Program-made: the position numbers and the translations under genes
Assembly (NCBI GenBank): GCA_945910005.1
Contig: OX246739.1
Span: 73,419,523 to 73,483,522, forward strand
Length of the DNA: 64,000 nt
Direction of reading: 5' to 3'
DNA from: Isoperla grammatica
Taxonomy: Eukaryota; Arthropoda; Insecta; Plecoptera; Perlodidae
In this document: piece by piece, positions 32,740 to 44,669 of the stretch
Layout: the number at the start of each line of letters is the position of its first letter
Numbering within the stretch: the first letter of the stretch is position 1
The notes under the pieces: model-generated
Told to the model about the DNA's origin: nothing
The model's database searches: none
What the model saw: only the letters and a program-made list of their open reading frames with translations

Positions 32740-33138
32740 TATTTTTTATTTTTTTAAATTATGACCAGTGTAGGGCACAACGCCCTCTTTAGCCTGATAA
32801 GTGATGATTTATGATTAATAATGAGGAAGGGAGGAGGGTAAGCCTGGTACCGGCACGTAGCCTACTCCTGTCGAAAGGTACCAAGGGGACCATCAGCTTT
32901 ACGTCTCATCCGAAAGGACGGTGTAACTTTGACCAGTCATATAGGTTCCTACACTAACCTGGACTGCCGAGCAGTTGAGGAGAAGAACGAAGCTGTTACA
33001 CAAGCTTTCGAGCCCTCCAATCCGCTCTAACCAACGGTAGCTAGTGTTTTAGAGGAGAGTGGTCACCCATCCACCTCCTGACCTAGCCCGAGGTTGCTTA
33101 ACGACGGTGTTCGTGTGGGAACCGACTTAGCGGCCGCG
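32740..33138 (-). mobile_element. 5S rRNA-derived SINE, copy 2
   Basis: On the minus strand it starts CGGCCGCTAAGTCGGTTCCC and contains CACCGTCGTTAAGCAACCTC, the 5S internal promoter region. The body (CGGATGAGACG, GGTACC...CTACGTGCCGGTACCAGGC) and the GTGCCCTACACTGG end match copy 1 at 11838-12230, followed by an A-rich tail. It is essentially full length. Confidence 0.85.
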
Positions 33139-33484
33139 GGTGTTGAAGCGTACCTACCCTTGAACCATTGAGTGGTTGTCGTCATATGAAGGGAGCGAGC
33201 GCATGCAACAAGTTACCCAGCCGCAACACTATTCAACGTGATATCGACCGTAGTGTTCCGGAACAATGAGTCGCGATGACAACGAGGTGGGCAGCAATAA
33301 TATCGGGTCGAGTGTTCTCGCCCGAACAACAACGGACTCCGAGCTGGGCTGGGATTGTCCTGCAACCACAACAGTCGACATTCCATCGCTGATGCGTCTC
33401 CTAACATTCCCTCTCCTTCAAGACACAGTGTGACAAAGCCACGACGTGCTGGGATCGACAACGTCGCATAGAATAACCAGTAGA

Positions 33485-33679
33485 GGAGGTTCTAATGCGG
33501 GAGGTCGCCGGTTTGATTCCGGCCACCGGCAGTCCTGACTGAAGGGTCTTTTCTGAGGTTTTCATCAGTCGTAAAAGGCGAATGCTGGGATTCAGTCCAA
33601 ATAATTGGATTAATAATTGGTGAATACTAATAGCTCTCGGATATTCTTTGTCACCTATCACCTGGAGAGGGGCACATCA
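33485..33679 (+). mobile_element. tRNA-derived SINE
   Basis: GTTCTAATGCGGGAGGTCGC with box B GGTTTGATTCC leads to CCGGCCACC, GGCAGTCCTGACTGAAGGG and the core GAGGTTTTCATCAGTCGTAA, then GCGAATGCTGGGA. It belongs to the same family as 4403-4548 and 25520-25715. It is directly followed by the MITE at 33690. Confidence 0.75.
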
Positions 33680-33689
33680 GGTAAAGCCT

Positions 33690-33925
33690 GGCCCAGATTC
33701 ACAAAGGTGCCTAAGTGCTAAGAAGTCCTAGATTAGGCAAATCTTAGTGATATAAATCACGCATGTGTCGTTCTGCGCTGTCATAAAGATAAACAAAGTA
33801 AAATTTCAACAATTTGACTAATAATATTGTTTTTTGAATGTGTAGTAATACCCAGTGATGATTTATCTAGCTAGAATTTGCCTAACAGGACAATTTGGAT
33901 TAAGGAATGTTCGTAAATCCAGGCC
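33690..33925. mobile_element. 236-bp MITE with GGCC[CT][AG]GATT TIRs
   Basis: The left end GGCCCAGATTCACAAAGG and the reverse complement of the right end, GGCCTGGATTTACGAACA, are imperfect inverted repeats. No coding sequence is present. The target duplication is unclear, with GCCT near both flanks. The superfamily is unassigned. Confidence 0.6.
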
Positions 33926-33937
33926 TTGCCTTAACCT

Positions 33938-34010
33938 ATCCTACAACCTAAATCTATCTCGTTCTCATGCCTCAGGTATTGTAGTGATAACATCGCGCGT
34001 CCGTTGTCAG
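33938..34010 (-). repeat. Dispersed ~75-bp repeat, second copy
   Basis: It is the inverted counterpart of 32061-32141. It lies immediately beyond the right end of the MITE at 33690-33925, which may have inserted into or next to it. Confidence 0.6.
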
Positions 34011-36425
34011 GCGTGGTGAGGTCGCATTCCAGTCAATGCAGTAGACAATAATACGTCATCTGTGACGTCAGCATTGGTAAATAAAGAGCGCAACCCCTAT
34101 ATTGTCCCACAGGCAACCCGCACGACACACGCGGCGCATATTTAGACACACGCGTTGCGTATTTATTAAAAACGAGACTCACTTCAAAGTCTCTTAGGGG
34201 GTCCGTTTTGTACGTCAAATAAGAAATGTAATGTATGTTTATCATTGTGAAATAACTACCGCTTTTCCTCATACCTTCATAATAATCTTACGAACTGTAC
34301 TTGTGGATGAGCAATGAGCATAGGAGTGCAGCCTCTAGTCAAATACAATTCGAGTGTATAAGCTATGTAACAAACTACATCACTCAAAGCCATCTACCGC
34401 CTCCCTCAACTTTAATCCGCTTCAACCTTGAGCGTTGCCACAAAGTTCTTTCTATCGAGGTGGTGACCATCAAATAGACTTTTAATTTGAACTAACTTTG
34501 TACACGAGTGAAACTGTTATTGACAATAAATATATCTGGTCTACCGACATTTGTGTTTAAGACACACAAACTATATATTATACCTTAAAATTATTAAACT
34601 TAACTTAATCAATCGAAATATAAGTTAAACTGTACGAACGATAAATTGTGAATTTTGGTATAATATATAAAATAAAACATTATGCAGAAATGTAATAGTT
34701 AATAACTACTGATTTCAATTGACGATAAATAATGATTTTTCGAAGAGTATTATTAAGCCTACGCATTTTAATTACCACATTTTGGTAAAAGTTTGAAGTT
34801 GTGATATATTTCCAGTATTTCCACTCAACCTTCGTTCCTTCAGAATTGCAATTACTTTCAGTTGAAGTTGAGGCCACTCAACGTGGCTATGTGGTGGATA
34901 TATAATATAAGTTGACAGTTGATTCCTCTCGGATTGCGGTCTGAGGTGCGATGCTAGTAACTGTCACCCAACAGCGATAGCCTCGACTTTCAATTATCAA
35001 CCAACAGGGGTTTTAACCCCTCTGACCTTTTATAAAGAGCTTTTACAAAGCCGTCAAATGACAAAGGCCAACCCTGCGCGGGCAACAACTAATGACAAAC
35101 AACTGGAACAAAGCCCCATTAGCCAACAAGGCTAAATAACTCGAAATAAAACAGCTGTAGCTCATCAAGGAAGCCTTTGACCCCTGGATTCATCACTGCA
35201 CATGATGTGATATGTGACATCTCTAACTGAAACCGATATGGAATTGTAATTACATTATACGGCTGTTGCTGTGTCATACGTATACATGATCAAATCAACA
35301 ATATGAGTTATTGGCTTGGTTAAGGTAAACTAACGCTCTCAATAACGCACAGGCCTAGCAACAAGAGATCACTTTTAGTAGTAAAGATAATTTTCAGAAT
35401 GTATCTAGAAATTCTTGATTACCTCTATCTAAGGGTTCTAGATGGATTCTGAAAAATATATATAATACAAATTTTGAGTGGTTAGTAAATGTGTACATGG
35501 AATATCACATTTAAGTTAGCGATGAATGTATTGCTGCACGTTTTTTCAGGTTGTTTCATAGAAAGAATAAAGAAAAAAAGACAAAAAAAAACGTTTCCAT
35601 TCATGGTTTTCACTCTGTAAGTGTACAAAGTACATTGACTGTGAAGTTATCCTTACATTTTATTTTATTTATTTAGAGTAATTGTTGCTAAGTTAACACG
35701 TCCACGTCTAGGAACATTTCTCCCCCAAGGTCAAGTTACCACCATTTTTATCAATATAAGAATGTTAATACTTAAGTTTTCGTTATCAAACTTCTTATTA
35801 GCAAAAGAAATCTAAATTTGTACATCCAATACTTATATTCGAGATATGGACAGACATTTACTATCATATGGCTATCTCATATTTTGCCATCTATTTGTTT
35901 CGGAAAGTTTATCTCGATACTTGTTGTGTAACTAAATATCACCTTGAACGGTGTTGCCTAAAAGCTAATGGCTTTCAACGCACATAGAAGCTTGTGGATG
36001 TTCCAAATTTTACGGAATCTCCATTTGACCCCTAGTATATGAGACATATAATAATAAAAATAGAAAAACAAGAAGAACAAAAAATAAAACGAGTGTGATG
36101 CAAGTTTAATAGGATCTTTCGCTTCGCTCGTTTAACTATCAGACACACAATTCTAGTTAGAGTCTACAATGTTGTTCGTTGATAGGTCTGTGCAAGCAGT
36201 GAGTGGAAGTAGTGCTGGCCAGGCCCACGATAGCAACTTACAAACACACTGAGAGAACGTGGGAGTTAGTTTATTCACCCCTGGGACAAGGATCGTAGGG
36301 GCTACTTTCTGATGCCACCCTGCAGCAGTAGGTGGCTGCACGCGGTCCGTAACGCTCATAATATGTCTGCTTGGGTCCAGTCTACAAGCATGTGTTGCAC
36401 GATGGTTTGGACCTCATATAACTGG
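34011..36425. other. No gene recognised
   Basis: AT-rich DNA without supported exons or elements. Short frames at 34033-34272, 34680-34877 and 36153-36359 show nothing familiar. Confidence 0.45.
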
Positions 36426-36428
36426 TTT

Positions 36429-36640
36429 TTCAATTCAATTTGTAAATCTTTATTTAGCACAGTTGCTATTATACATACAGCACATGTTTATCTTATAATC
36501 TTACACTTGCAATAAATTCACAAATACTTTTCTTAAATTCACTAACATTTCTAGTTGCCTTTATATTTACAGACAAGTTATTGTGTCCCTACACTCTTGT
36601 AGAATAAGCTATTGCTAAACATCCTATGGAGTGAATAAGA
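36429..36640 (-). mobile_element. LINE 3' end with reverse-transcriptase C-terminus
   Basis: On the minus strand a frame reads NNLSVNIKATRNVSEFKKSI (within about 36500-36620), which has the N.LP..I....N...FK..L pattern of the extreme C-terminus of LINE (CR1/Jockey/RTE-like) ORF2. An in-frame stop lies just upstream, so the copy is dead. The non-coding end continues to AAATAAAGATTTACAAATTG and finishes AATTGAA at about 36429. It is a 5'-truncated LINE insertion. Confidence 0.6.
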
Positions 36641-36675
36641 CAAGCTGAAGCATTGGCGAGGAATGAGTATTAGTA

Positions 36676-36845
36676 TCAAATGCATAGTCGTTCCTCACGT
36701 GCTCCTCAACTCAGCCTTTCCTCAGACTTGCCGAGCCAACCATCACAGAGCATCATTTCCATGTGGACTGCTCTGTGATTGGTGGTTGGGCGAGTCTGAG
36801 GAAAGGCTGAGTTGAGGAGCATGTGAGGAACAACTATGCATTTGA
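36676..36845. mobile_element. 170-bp near-perfect palindrome (foldback MITE)
   Basis: Two ~75-base arms start TCAAATGCATAG and share CTCCTCAACTCAGCCTTTCC, separated by a ~16-base loop. There are only a few mismatches and a small gap. The motifs GGCTGAGTTGAGGA and ATCACAGAG recur in the composite element at 62030-62220, so this is a family. It sits 35 bases from the LINE remnant. Confidence 0.75.
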
Positions 36846-36849
36846 CCCG

Positions 36850-39800
36850 GAGGGCCAGTTGTAGCAATCTCTTAATAGGAACGTTATTTGCAGCAATTAA
36901 GCTATTTGGAGGATTTCAAGAGTTTTGATTGGTGGTTGCCATGGAGACAACAAGCTATTCATCGAACAAGTAGTGTTATTGGTACATTGTAAGACTGGAC
37001 CTTAGTATGTTTTGTGTAACCCGAAGAGAATATTAATTATTGTATAGAATCCGACCACGGCAATTTCATTAAATAAAATCGCAAGTTTACGAGCTCATCC
37101 GCGTCATTCTAATAACAACCAACTGGTGCCGAGCACAGACATTGGACAGTTCTCAATTGCTTTATATTATGGCCAGGGATAAGCCACTGAACCATAATGC
37201 TGTTTAATTGAAACAACTTTGTGAAGCAAAATATTGTACCATGCGATATGTATGGTTACAGTTTCAACTTTTGTTTGTTATTTGGTTTGACTAAAACTCC
37301 CGCAACTCTATCGACGTTCTGGTGATTAGTCAGATACTGTTTCGTGTAGATACAGAATCAGAAAACCAGAACAAAATACCTTGCGTATTGTAGCAACGTA
37401 AATTCGTTGTTTGAGTTGGTTTTGTCACGTGGAAAATCTCACGTTTGTTACTTGAAGTGAAATTTCCACAATGTTACGACTAACGATAGAACTGGATTTA
37501 TTATAGAAGTGGTGATGCTTGTAGAAAAGAGAAAGGAATAGAGATGTTCCAAGACACTTCACGGATAGATAACACGATACAAAGGAATTATAATGAACTT
37601 AATTATAATGATTATTTCTAAAATATGTATCTGATTTCGTAATTTAAATTATTAAAGGCTGTTGCATATTTAACAGTGTTGACTTGTCTAGTAGGCTCAA
37701 CAAGACAGAGTGCATGAGTTTACTTTCATGTTCCTTCATATTTATATGATTTATTTGTATTATTGAATATACTGTATTTTTACTTGATTTGCTCTTTAAT
37801 GTTTTTAATCTTTGTTGTTCTTGTTCTTGCTTTATTATATATAGTATATTTTCTTTTTGTTTTTATTGGTATTTATGATTTCATTATTTTTAATAATTGT
37901 TTGCGTAGTTCTGTTTATTTCCTCCTTCTTAGATCAGTTTTTATAACTGAATAGGATAGACATAAAATAAATACATAAAATACCGCAGACCCATGAGATT
38001 CAAGATAGATATGATATACATGGTCGATATGGTATGGCCGTGATGTGTTTGTGTTGAAGTGTCCAGAAAGAGTTGGTCGCTCGTACAGTAGAACCTTTCA
38101 ATCGATAACAGAAGAGCAATCGACGTCATCGTACCATTTCGAAGGAAACCTTTTTAGCTGAATGTAGCCAGTTTTTTTATTGTTATTTTTTAATGAAAAG
38201 AGAAATGTCCTTAAAACTTTCTAATTTATTTAATGCTGAAGCAAAATGTTGCCAGATGGGCTAACGCTGCAGATATTCTGACACTAATCGTTGGGATTGT
38301 GTGACATCAGTCAAGCAGTGGAATGATCGAAGCAATAAGCACTTGTGAAATATCGCCACGCGAATGTTTGTTTGAGCAAAACATTGAGTGCAACACAAAC
38401 CCTCTTGGCGGTTTCGGGCAAGAAGAAGAAGAAGAAGAAGAAGAAGTGTGAGTGAGAGGGTGGGGGTTAAACGTTCTCAGTCTAATGCCGCCTTCAACTT
38501 TGTGTGTTTTTATATTTTTTTTGTAATTTATTTTTTCACTTCAGTTGCTCATAAATCAGCAGATTTTGCGACTGTAGCTATCAGCACCACGTCATGCTGG
38601 AGCTTAAAACTTCAACTAAAGTGTCACCAACATAATATCTTGAAAAATTGGTAGAGTTTTCTTGGGATTTCCTCGCGACTCGTTGATGCTCTTCGGGACA
38701 TAGTAAATGCTGTGAAATGGATCGCGCGGCCGACTTCTTAGCGAAATAAAAAAGTCATTTGAGGAACAAATTTGACGGGCTGTGTTATTAAGCCTGCTAT
38801 ATATCTGGTCTTAAATTACGTCATTGCGGCGTCATGTTGGTAACTGCCATATTTACTTGTTTACAAAATGCGTTCTTAAAGCCAAGTTTCTCAACGGACA
38901 GAATTGTTCTTTTGTACGTGCGATTTTACTTGGGCTACAAAGATAAGATTATCGATACCCAGAATCTACCATCAATATGTTCATATGTTATAACTTTACA
39001 CCCACACTGGCTTTTCCAAACCTGTAAGGTAGTAGCTAGTGCCTGTTAACTAAACGTTTCTGTGGCAAAGCTGAAAACGCCGCAGGGCATTTTTTTTTTT
39101 ACTGTATTTATAATAAGTTGTTTGTACACCCCGAGTGCGACCGCAGGTTTCCTTGAAATTGTTGGGTTCGAACTGTCCTAAAGTAATCAGATATAATCGT
39201 TTGTTTGTTGTGTGAACGCCTATTATTTGACTAGATGCTGGGTTTCCAAGAAATTTACGCATGGTTGAACTTCTGTTATGGTTTCCTGTAATGAATTCGG
39301 GGATTTCGTCTCATGTTTGTGCTAGCCAGGAAGTGGGGTGTACATCATTTGTGAAATGCCAAGATCAACGAAAGATCGACTGATTTTCTTGTTCTCAATT
39401 AAGCCACGGACCCACTTTAGTAGCTAGTAGCTAGCTGATAGTGGATAGGAAACCTATAATAACTTTCAAACACGCCTTCGTCCATTTCATGTAAAATGTA
39501 GGAGATAATTTGATCGGTGTTGTTCCAAAGTTATAGCACCATATATATATTATGACAGTTTGTATTTACTGAGTTAAACAACATCTGTTTCCGTAGGGTT
39601 TGTTAGACATACAAGGTGATCCCGCACAACAAATATACACTACGCGATTGCGTTTATACACCATAACACGTTTATTTGCTCAGTGTACCGAGGTTTCCAA
39701 GCAAGAAGTGTAAACACAATTATTTTCCCACAATCGAACATCGCCCGATTCGATTCAATTGAAAGATGTAACCATTTCCTCCCAGTAATATGCTCGGTGA

Positions 39801-42755
39801 AGATAGTCAGCGAGTTGACCAATCGACGATAAAACTAGATTGGTGATGTAAAAATAAACGACCAATGTTAAAGGGATGGCGAAAAGTAGGTCAGATGGAA
39901 TATCTATAACGGACGACGTCCATAATGACTGTAACATTGCAGGTTGGAATCATGGGCAACCAGAGGACTTGTATGTGGGGGGATGGGGGGGGGGGGGGGT
40001 TCGAGTTGAACGCGATATCAAATTTTTGTAACCGGCCTCGATCATCATTATTCACGAAATCACGAAATCAATTAAACGAAACCTTCAAAATGTTATTTTA
40101 GGCTGAATTATGTCAAACAATATTGACACGGAAGAAATATACATTTTGCCGTTGATAATTGTTTCCGTAACGATACTTCAAACAATGAATACAAACATCA
40201 CATTTTTTTGACCATTATGAAATTAGTACCCGTAATTACGGAGTCAATGGGACCATGATGGTAAGGGACACACACAAAATATGTACCATATCTATGAAAT
40301 ATGCAACGAAACTACAGCTTTCTCTTTATAACCGGGTGTATTGCCTGTCAACTAGTCAACAAAATATGTTATTACTCTGCGATCATCATTTCCATTGACA
40401 TAATCATTGTAACACCATTTACATTAAGGTAAATGTATCCTTAAAAATATGTACACACTTCCTTTTAAACCATAAAGTTTAATATATCCTTAAAAATATG
40501 TTGAAACCAAAAAGTTTCAATGAAAACAGCAACTTGTAATTCTCGATCACATGAGCTATAAAACTCAAAACGATGTACTTTAGAGTTTATCGTGTGTGTA
40601 CTTAAACATTGTTATCTCTGTGAAACATGGTTGCTCATCAAACTAAACAGAGCCCTCTCACTAGAAAGATGCTTCATATGGTTGGCGTTGAAGAGGTATC
40701 GCGAAGTGGAACTAGATTCCCACCAACTTCAGTGACGGATTGCCATAGACTTGAGGCGTTTGAAAGCAGTAACTGAAAAGAGATTTACCCTTTACAATTA
40801 ACGATATTATTTTGCCAACTTTCATTACAAAAATACACGCCCTCGAGTTGAGCAAATAACTACCAGTAGTTTTTTTTTTCGTTGTATGGTCGATTGGTAA
40901 ATATTTTTCAATCAACATTCAATTATTTGGAAATAGTGTTAAAATAAATAATAACTGAAAAGAATCACTATCCATTTTTAGTCTCTCTCGTTGAAAAAAC
41001 ATTGTACTGTTTGCTCTAAAATTGGTGGAGGGCAAAAGTAAAAAGTAACAACTCTTAAATCCCTCATATATGTTATTTTTTTACAAATTAATTCGGATGT
41101 CGGTGTTTCTTTTGAGAGAAGGTTGGGGAATTGGGGAAGGGGGCTCAGACTTCAACCCGTGTCAGATGTAACACAAACCTAACTCATGTCCAAGGAATGG
41201 AATTTGGAAATACCATAAAGTTAGTTTAAAATATAAAACAATCACCCACTCTGCCCATAAACCAATAAGTTAATTTACATGACAACACACGATTTCAATT
41301 TTAAATTCGGCTCTCGAATAAATATAACGGTGAAAAACGAAACAACCCGTTCATAGACGATGCTAAATTATTTTTTGTTAAAAAAATTCCCTTTCAAATT
41401 ACATTATAAGTATTAACATGTACAAAAATCGGACAGGTAGCCGGGAGGCGAAACGTTTTTCAATTGTTAATTACACGTTAGAGTGATTTTGGTAAATTAT
41501 TACTTCAAGTGAATTTGCATTACAAAACCAAAATTTTGTACAACATGAAAGATCAATAGCACGTGACTAAAGTTTTGTTTTTTCGCACATTTACTTTTAA
41601 AAACAATATTTTGAAACTAGAATTATATTTCCAATGCCTATTTTTAATGTTCGGCTGGTCGAATAAAATGAGGCCCTGGGAATTTTTGAATATATTGCAT
41701 ACCTTGAATGTTACAAGGGTCGTAACCGAGGTCAATATAATTATTCTATTTTTGAGTAGGATGATATTGTTGTTTATTGAAAGTTGAAAGTACAAGTTTT
41801 CTGTTGTTATCACTTGTACAGAACATCGAAACATTTCCGTACGGCGTGTCGAGCATATTCAATAACCGAACCAATATGCATCATACAAGTTAGAAATAGA
41901 GAGCTTTGAGTTTCGCTGTTAATAATTGGTTGTCAGTGAAATTTTGAGAAATTACATCGGTCAAAATGTGTATTTATTGAATTGTACGTGACTTAATTAA
42001 TATGTGCACTCTAATAATATATGCAACATATTTTGAGCACGACTATATAATCTACATGTATAGATGTGAGTGGTGTAAAACATCTGGTTGTAAAAGTAAA
42101 ACTAGTTGTCTATAACATTATACTGGCATGTTTTCAATTCCGAGACAATATCTCAATTTTATAATTTTATACCGATTATTTATTTGATCAACGATTTTAC
42201 ACAGCAGCTATATTTAAGTAAACAAAACATTAAAACTCTTGAATGACAGCAAATACAAATTGTGAAACACTCCACGTAATAAATAAACGTCTCATGTTTG
42301 CATATTATTTTAACAAAATTCCAGAGCAGTTGGTTGATCGAAACTTTTAAGAAAATATGGCAGACTTTTATAATAACTAAACTATGATCAAATGAAACAA
42401 AAGACTTGTACCCACAAACTTCGTTGGTAGAAACGACAGAAGATCTATTGTTTTACCAAGATGGCGGTTCAAATAATTGTTTTGTTAGAAACCTCGTTGG
42501 GAATGCCGAATGAACAGTTTTCAGTAAAGTGCAAAATCCTGCTTTGTCAGCAATATTTCATCCGTGTTCTGACACACGGCTTCGTGACGCGTTCAATGGG
42601 ACAGAAGAAAGAAAGTAAGATCCAGGCAGGCGAACTGAAAAGCATTCGCAGAGTTGCAATTGTCAGGGGTGTCTAAAGTGGCCGTGCGAATGTATGAGTA
42701 GTTACGTGCAATGAAAATAAAAGCTGAGAAAGAAAAATTGTGTCTTATTATTCAC
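36850..42755. other. No gene recognised; minor simple repeats
   Basis: AT-rich DNA. A (GAA)n run lies near 38421-38446, a 15-G tract at 39985-39999, and TATCCTTAAAAATATGT occurs twice near 40436 and 40486. The T-rich frame at 37763-37954 is hydrophobic only by composition. Confidence 0.45.
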
Positions 42756-42759
42756 TTAA

Positions 42760-43178
42760 AGGGGTTCTCACCCGCTACACCAAAAAAATATGTTTAACTA
42801 AGGCTGATTAGCTATGAAATTAGCGACTAAATGAAAAGAAATCGGGTTCACCATAACCCGGGAAAAAAATATCAAAGTTAGTGATTTTCGAGCTAGGTCC
42901 CATCGGCGAAAATCTCCCATAAGAAATAGCATTGGGACGACCTGTATGCCTTGGGACCTTGGAGGATTCTGCTCCAAAAAAAAAATGATGTAATACTTTT
43001 CGCTGCGTTTTTCTTTTCTGCGTATTTCGTATATTTTGGTTTTGTAATCGGAGCTTCCGTTCAGGTACAAAATAAAGATGTGTAATCGGGTGCTCCATTT
43101 CGTTTTGAGCGTTGCTGTGCGTTGCTGTGCACGTCGAGTCGGCAGGTGTCGACTGTCGAGTTGGTGTCAAGTAAGCCA

Positions 43179-43217
<39 letters not shown>

Positions 43218-43497
43218 TAGTATTGGGAGGGGAAATAGTCAACGCATGCACAATGAACGCGGTCTGCTATGCGGTGTCGAATGGAGTACACCAAGGCCGT
43301 CTAGATAATATATCGCTTCGAGTACACTCGCACCAAAAGCCGGCTGACACCAACAGTCGCCGCGGCAGTTAACCAGAAATTTCATTAATTAATAACAATT
43401 CACAGGTTTCAACTCACGATGATTAATGGTTCATTATCGATTGGTGTGGTGCAGTAGATCATATGGTAAAAAATAAACCTAGCGGGTGAGAACCCCT
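42760..43497. mobile_element. 738-bp TTAA-flanked non-autonomous DNA transposon
   Basis: The ends are AGGGGTTCTCACCCGCTA and its exact reverse complement TAGCGGGTGAGAACCCCT, flanked on both sides by TTAA (42756-42759 and 43498-43501). TTAA target sites are the hallmark of piggyBac-type and a few other transposases. No transposase frame is present. It carries a (GA)n microsatellite at 43181-43214. The perfect 18-bp TIRs suggest a fairly recent insertion. Confidence 0.8.
43181..43214. repeat. (GA)n microsatellite
   Basis: About 17 GA units lie inside the TTAA element; open frames crossing it on both strands are artefacts. Confidence 0.95.
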
Positions 43498-44096
43498 TTA
43501 AGAGCAAGTAAGACGCTTGTAAGCGTGGTAAATCTGATGTGGTTGAGAGGGAAAAAGAAGAATAGGTTATCTAATTGAAAAGAATATATATGCAATAAAT
43601 ATATTAATGATGAATGTTGTATGAATTATAGAATGAACTGTGCGACAACTATGATCATCGTTTACATTAGTAATATTCGGCCGCATTTCATTACAGTATG
43701 CTGGATTCTTACGGCTTCCCAACAGCAAACTCATAAATCGGGTTTTCTTTCTCATCTTTTTGTTATTCGTGTATCTAGGCCTACATTTTTAAATCATCGT
43801 TTCCCCTTAGGAATTCCATTCCCACGACAGGCTTATGCTCCTTTAGATTTCACTCAAGCTTCCCATTAGTTTACGTGGTGAACAATTCCACAGATTCAAA
43901 AGAGGTTTATTTCACCACTTGGACGAACAATGGTAATTTGAATATGTAAATATTGAAAGAAGTGTTTTTTTATGATTAAGCGTCCGACGGGGTGTTGGCT
44001 CTTCACGTCTAGAGCACTTGTGTTAAATGGGAGGGCTATTTTTATCCCGGGCGCCGCGCGTCACGTCAACGGCCATTTCATTTCACTGCCATCTTT

Positions 44097-44668
44097 GGTT
44101 CCGCTCGATCTGCCACCTAGTAGCGACGTACGGAACCCAGCGCATCAGTACTGACGTGTTTGGTTCCGCTCGATCTGCCACCTAGTAGCGACGTACGGAA
44201 CCCAGCGCATCAGTAGTGACGTCATGGTTCCGCTCGATCTGCCACCTAGTAGCGACGTACGGAACCCAGCGCATCAGTAGTGACGTCATGGTTCCGCTCG
44301 ATCTGCCACCTAGTAGCGACGTACGGAACCCAGCGTATAAGTAGTGACGTCATGGTTCCGCTCGATCTGCCACCTAGTAGCGATGTACGGAACCCAGCGC
44401 ATCAGTAGTGACGTCATGGTTCCGCTCGATCTGCCACCTAGTAGCGACGTACGGAACCCAGCGTATAAGTAGTGACGTCATGGTTCCGCTCGATCTGCCA
44501 CCTAGTAGCGATGTACGGAACCCAGCGCATCAGTAGTGACGTGTGTGGTTCCGCTTGATCTGCCACCTAGTAGCGACGTACGGAACCCAGCGTATAAGTA
44601 GTGACGTCATGGTTCCGCTCGATCTGCCACCTAGTAGCGACGTACAGAACCCAGCGCATCAGTAGGGT
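44097..44668. repeat. 64-bp tandem array, nine units, with CTCF-like and CRE-like motifs
   Basis: Units start GGTTCCGCTCGATCTGCC at 44097, 44162, 44226, 44290, 44354, 44418, 44482, 44547 and 44611. Each contains, on the minus strand, CGCTACTAGGTGGCAGATC, close to the CTCF core consensus as I recall it (CCASYAGRKGGCRSY, two mismatches). Six units also end with the CRE palindrome TGACGTCA. GGTTCCG and CGGAACC within each unit can pair. Units 4-9 alternate between GCGTATAAG and GCGCATCAG, so the later half is a 128-bp dimer expansion. Binding by any factor is inferred from motif resemblance only. Confidence 0.9.
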
Positions 44669-44669
44669 T

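Noticed and set aside
37763..37954. Small multi-pass membrane protein
   Set aside because: The hydrophobic residues follow from a T-rich strand; no start context or homology is visible.
43061..43308. Arg-Glu and Ser-Leu repeat frames
   Set aside because: They translate the (GA)n microsatellite inside the TTAA element.
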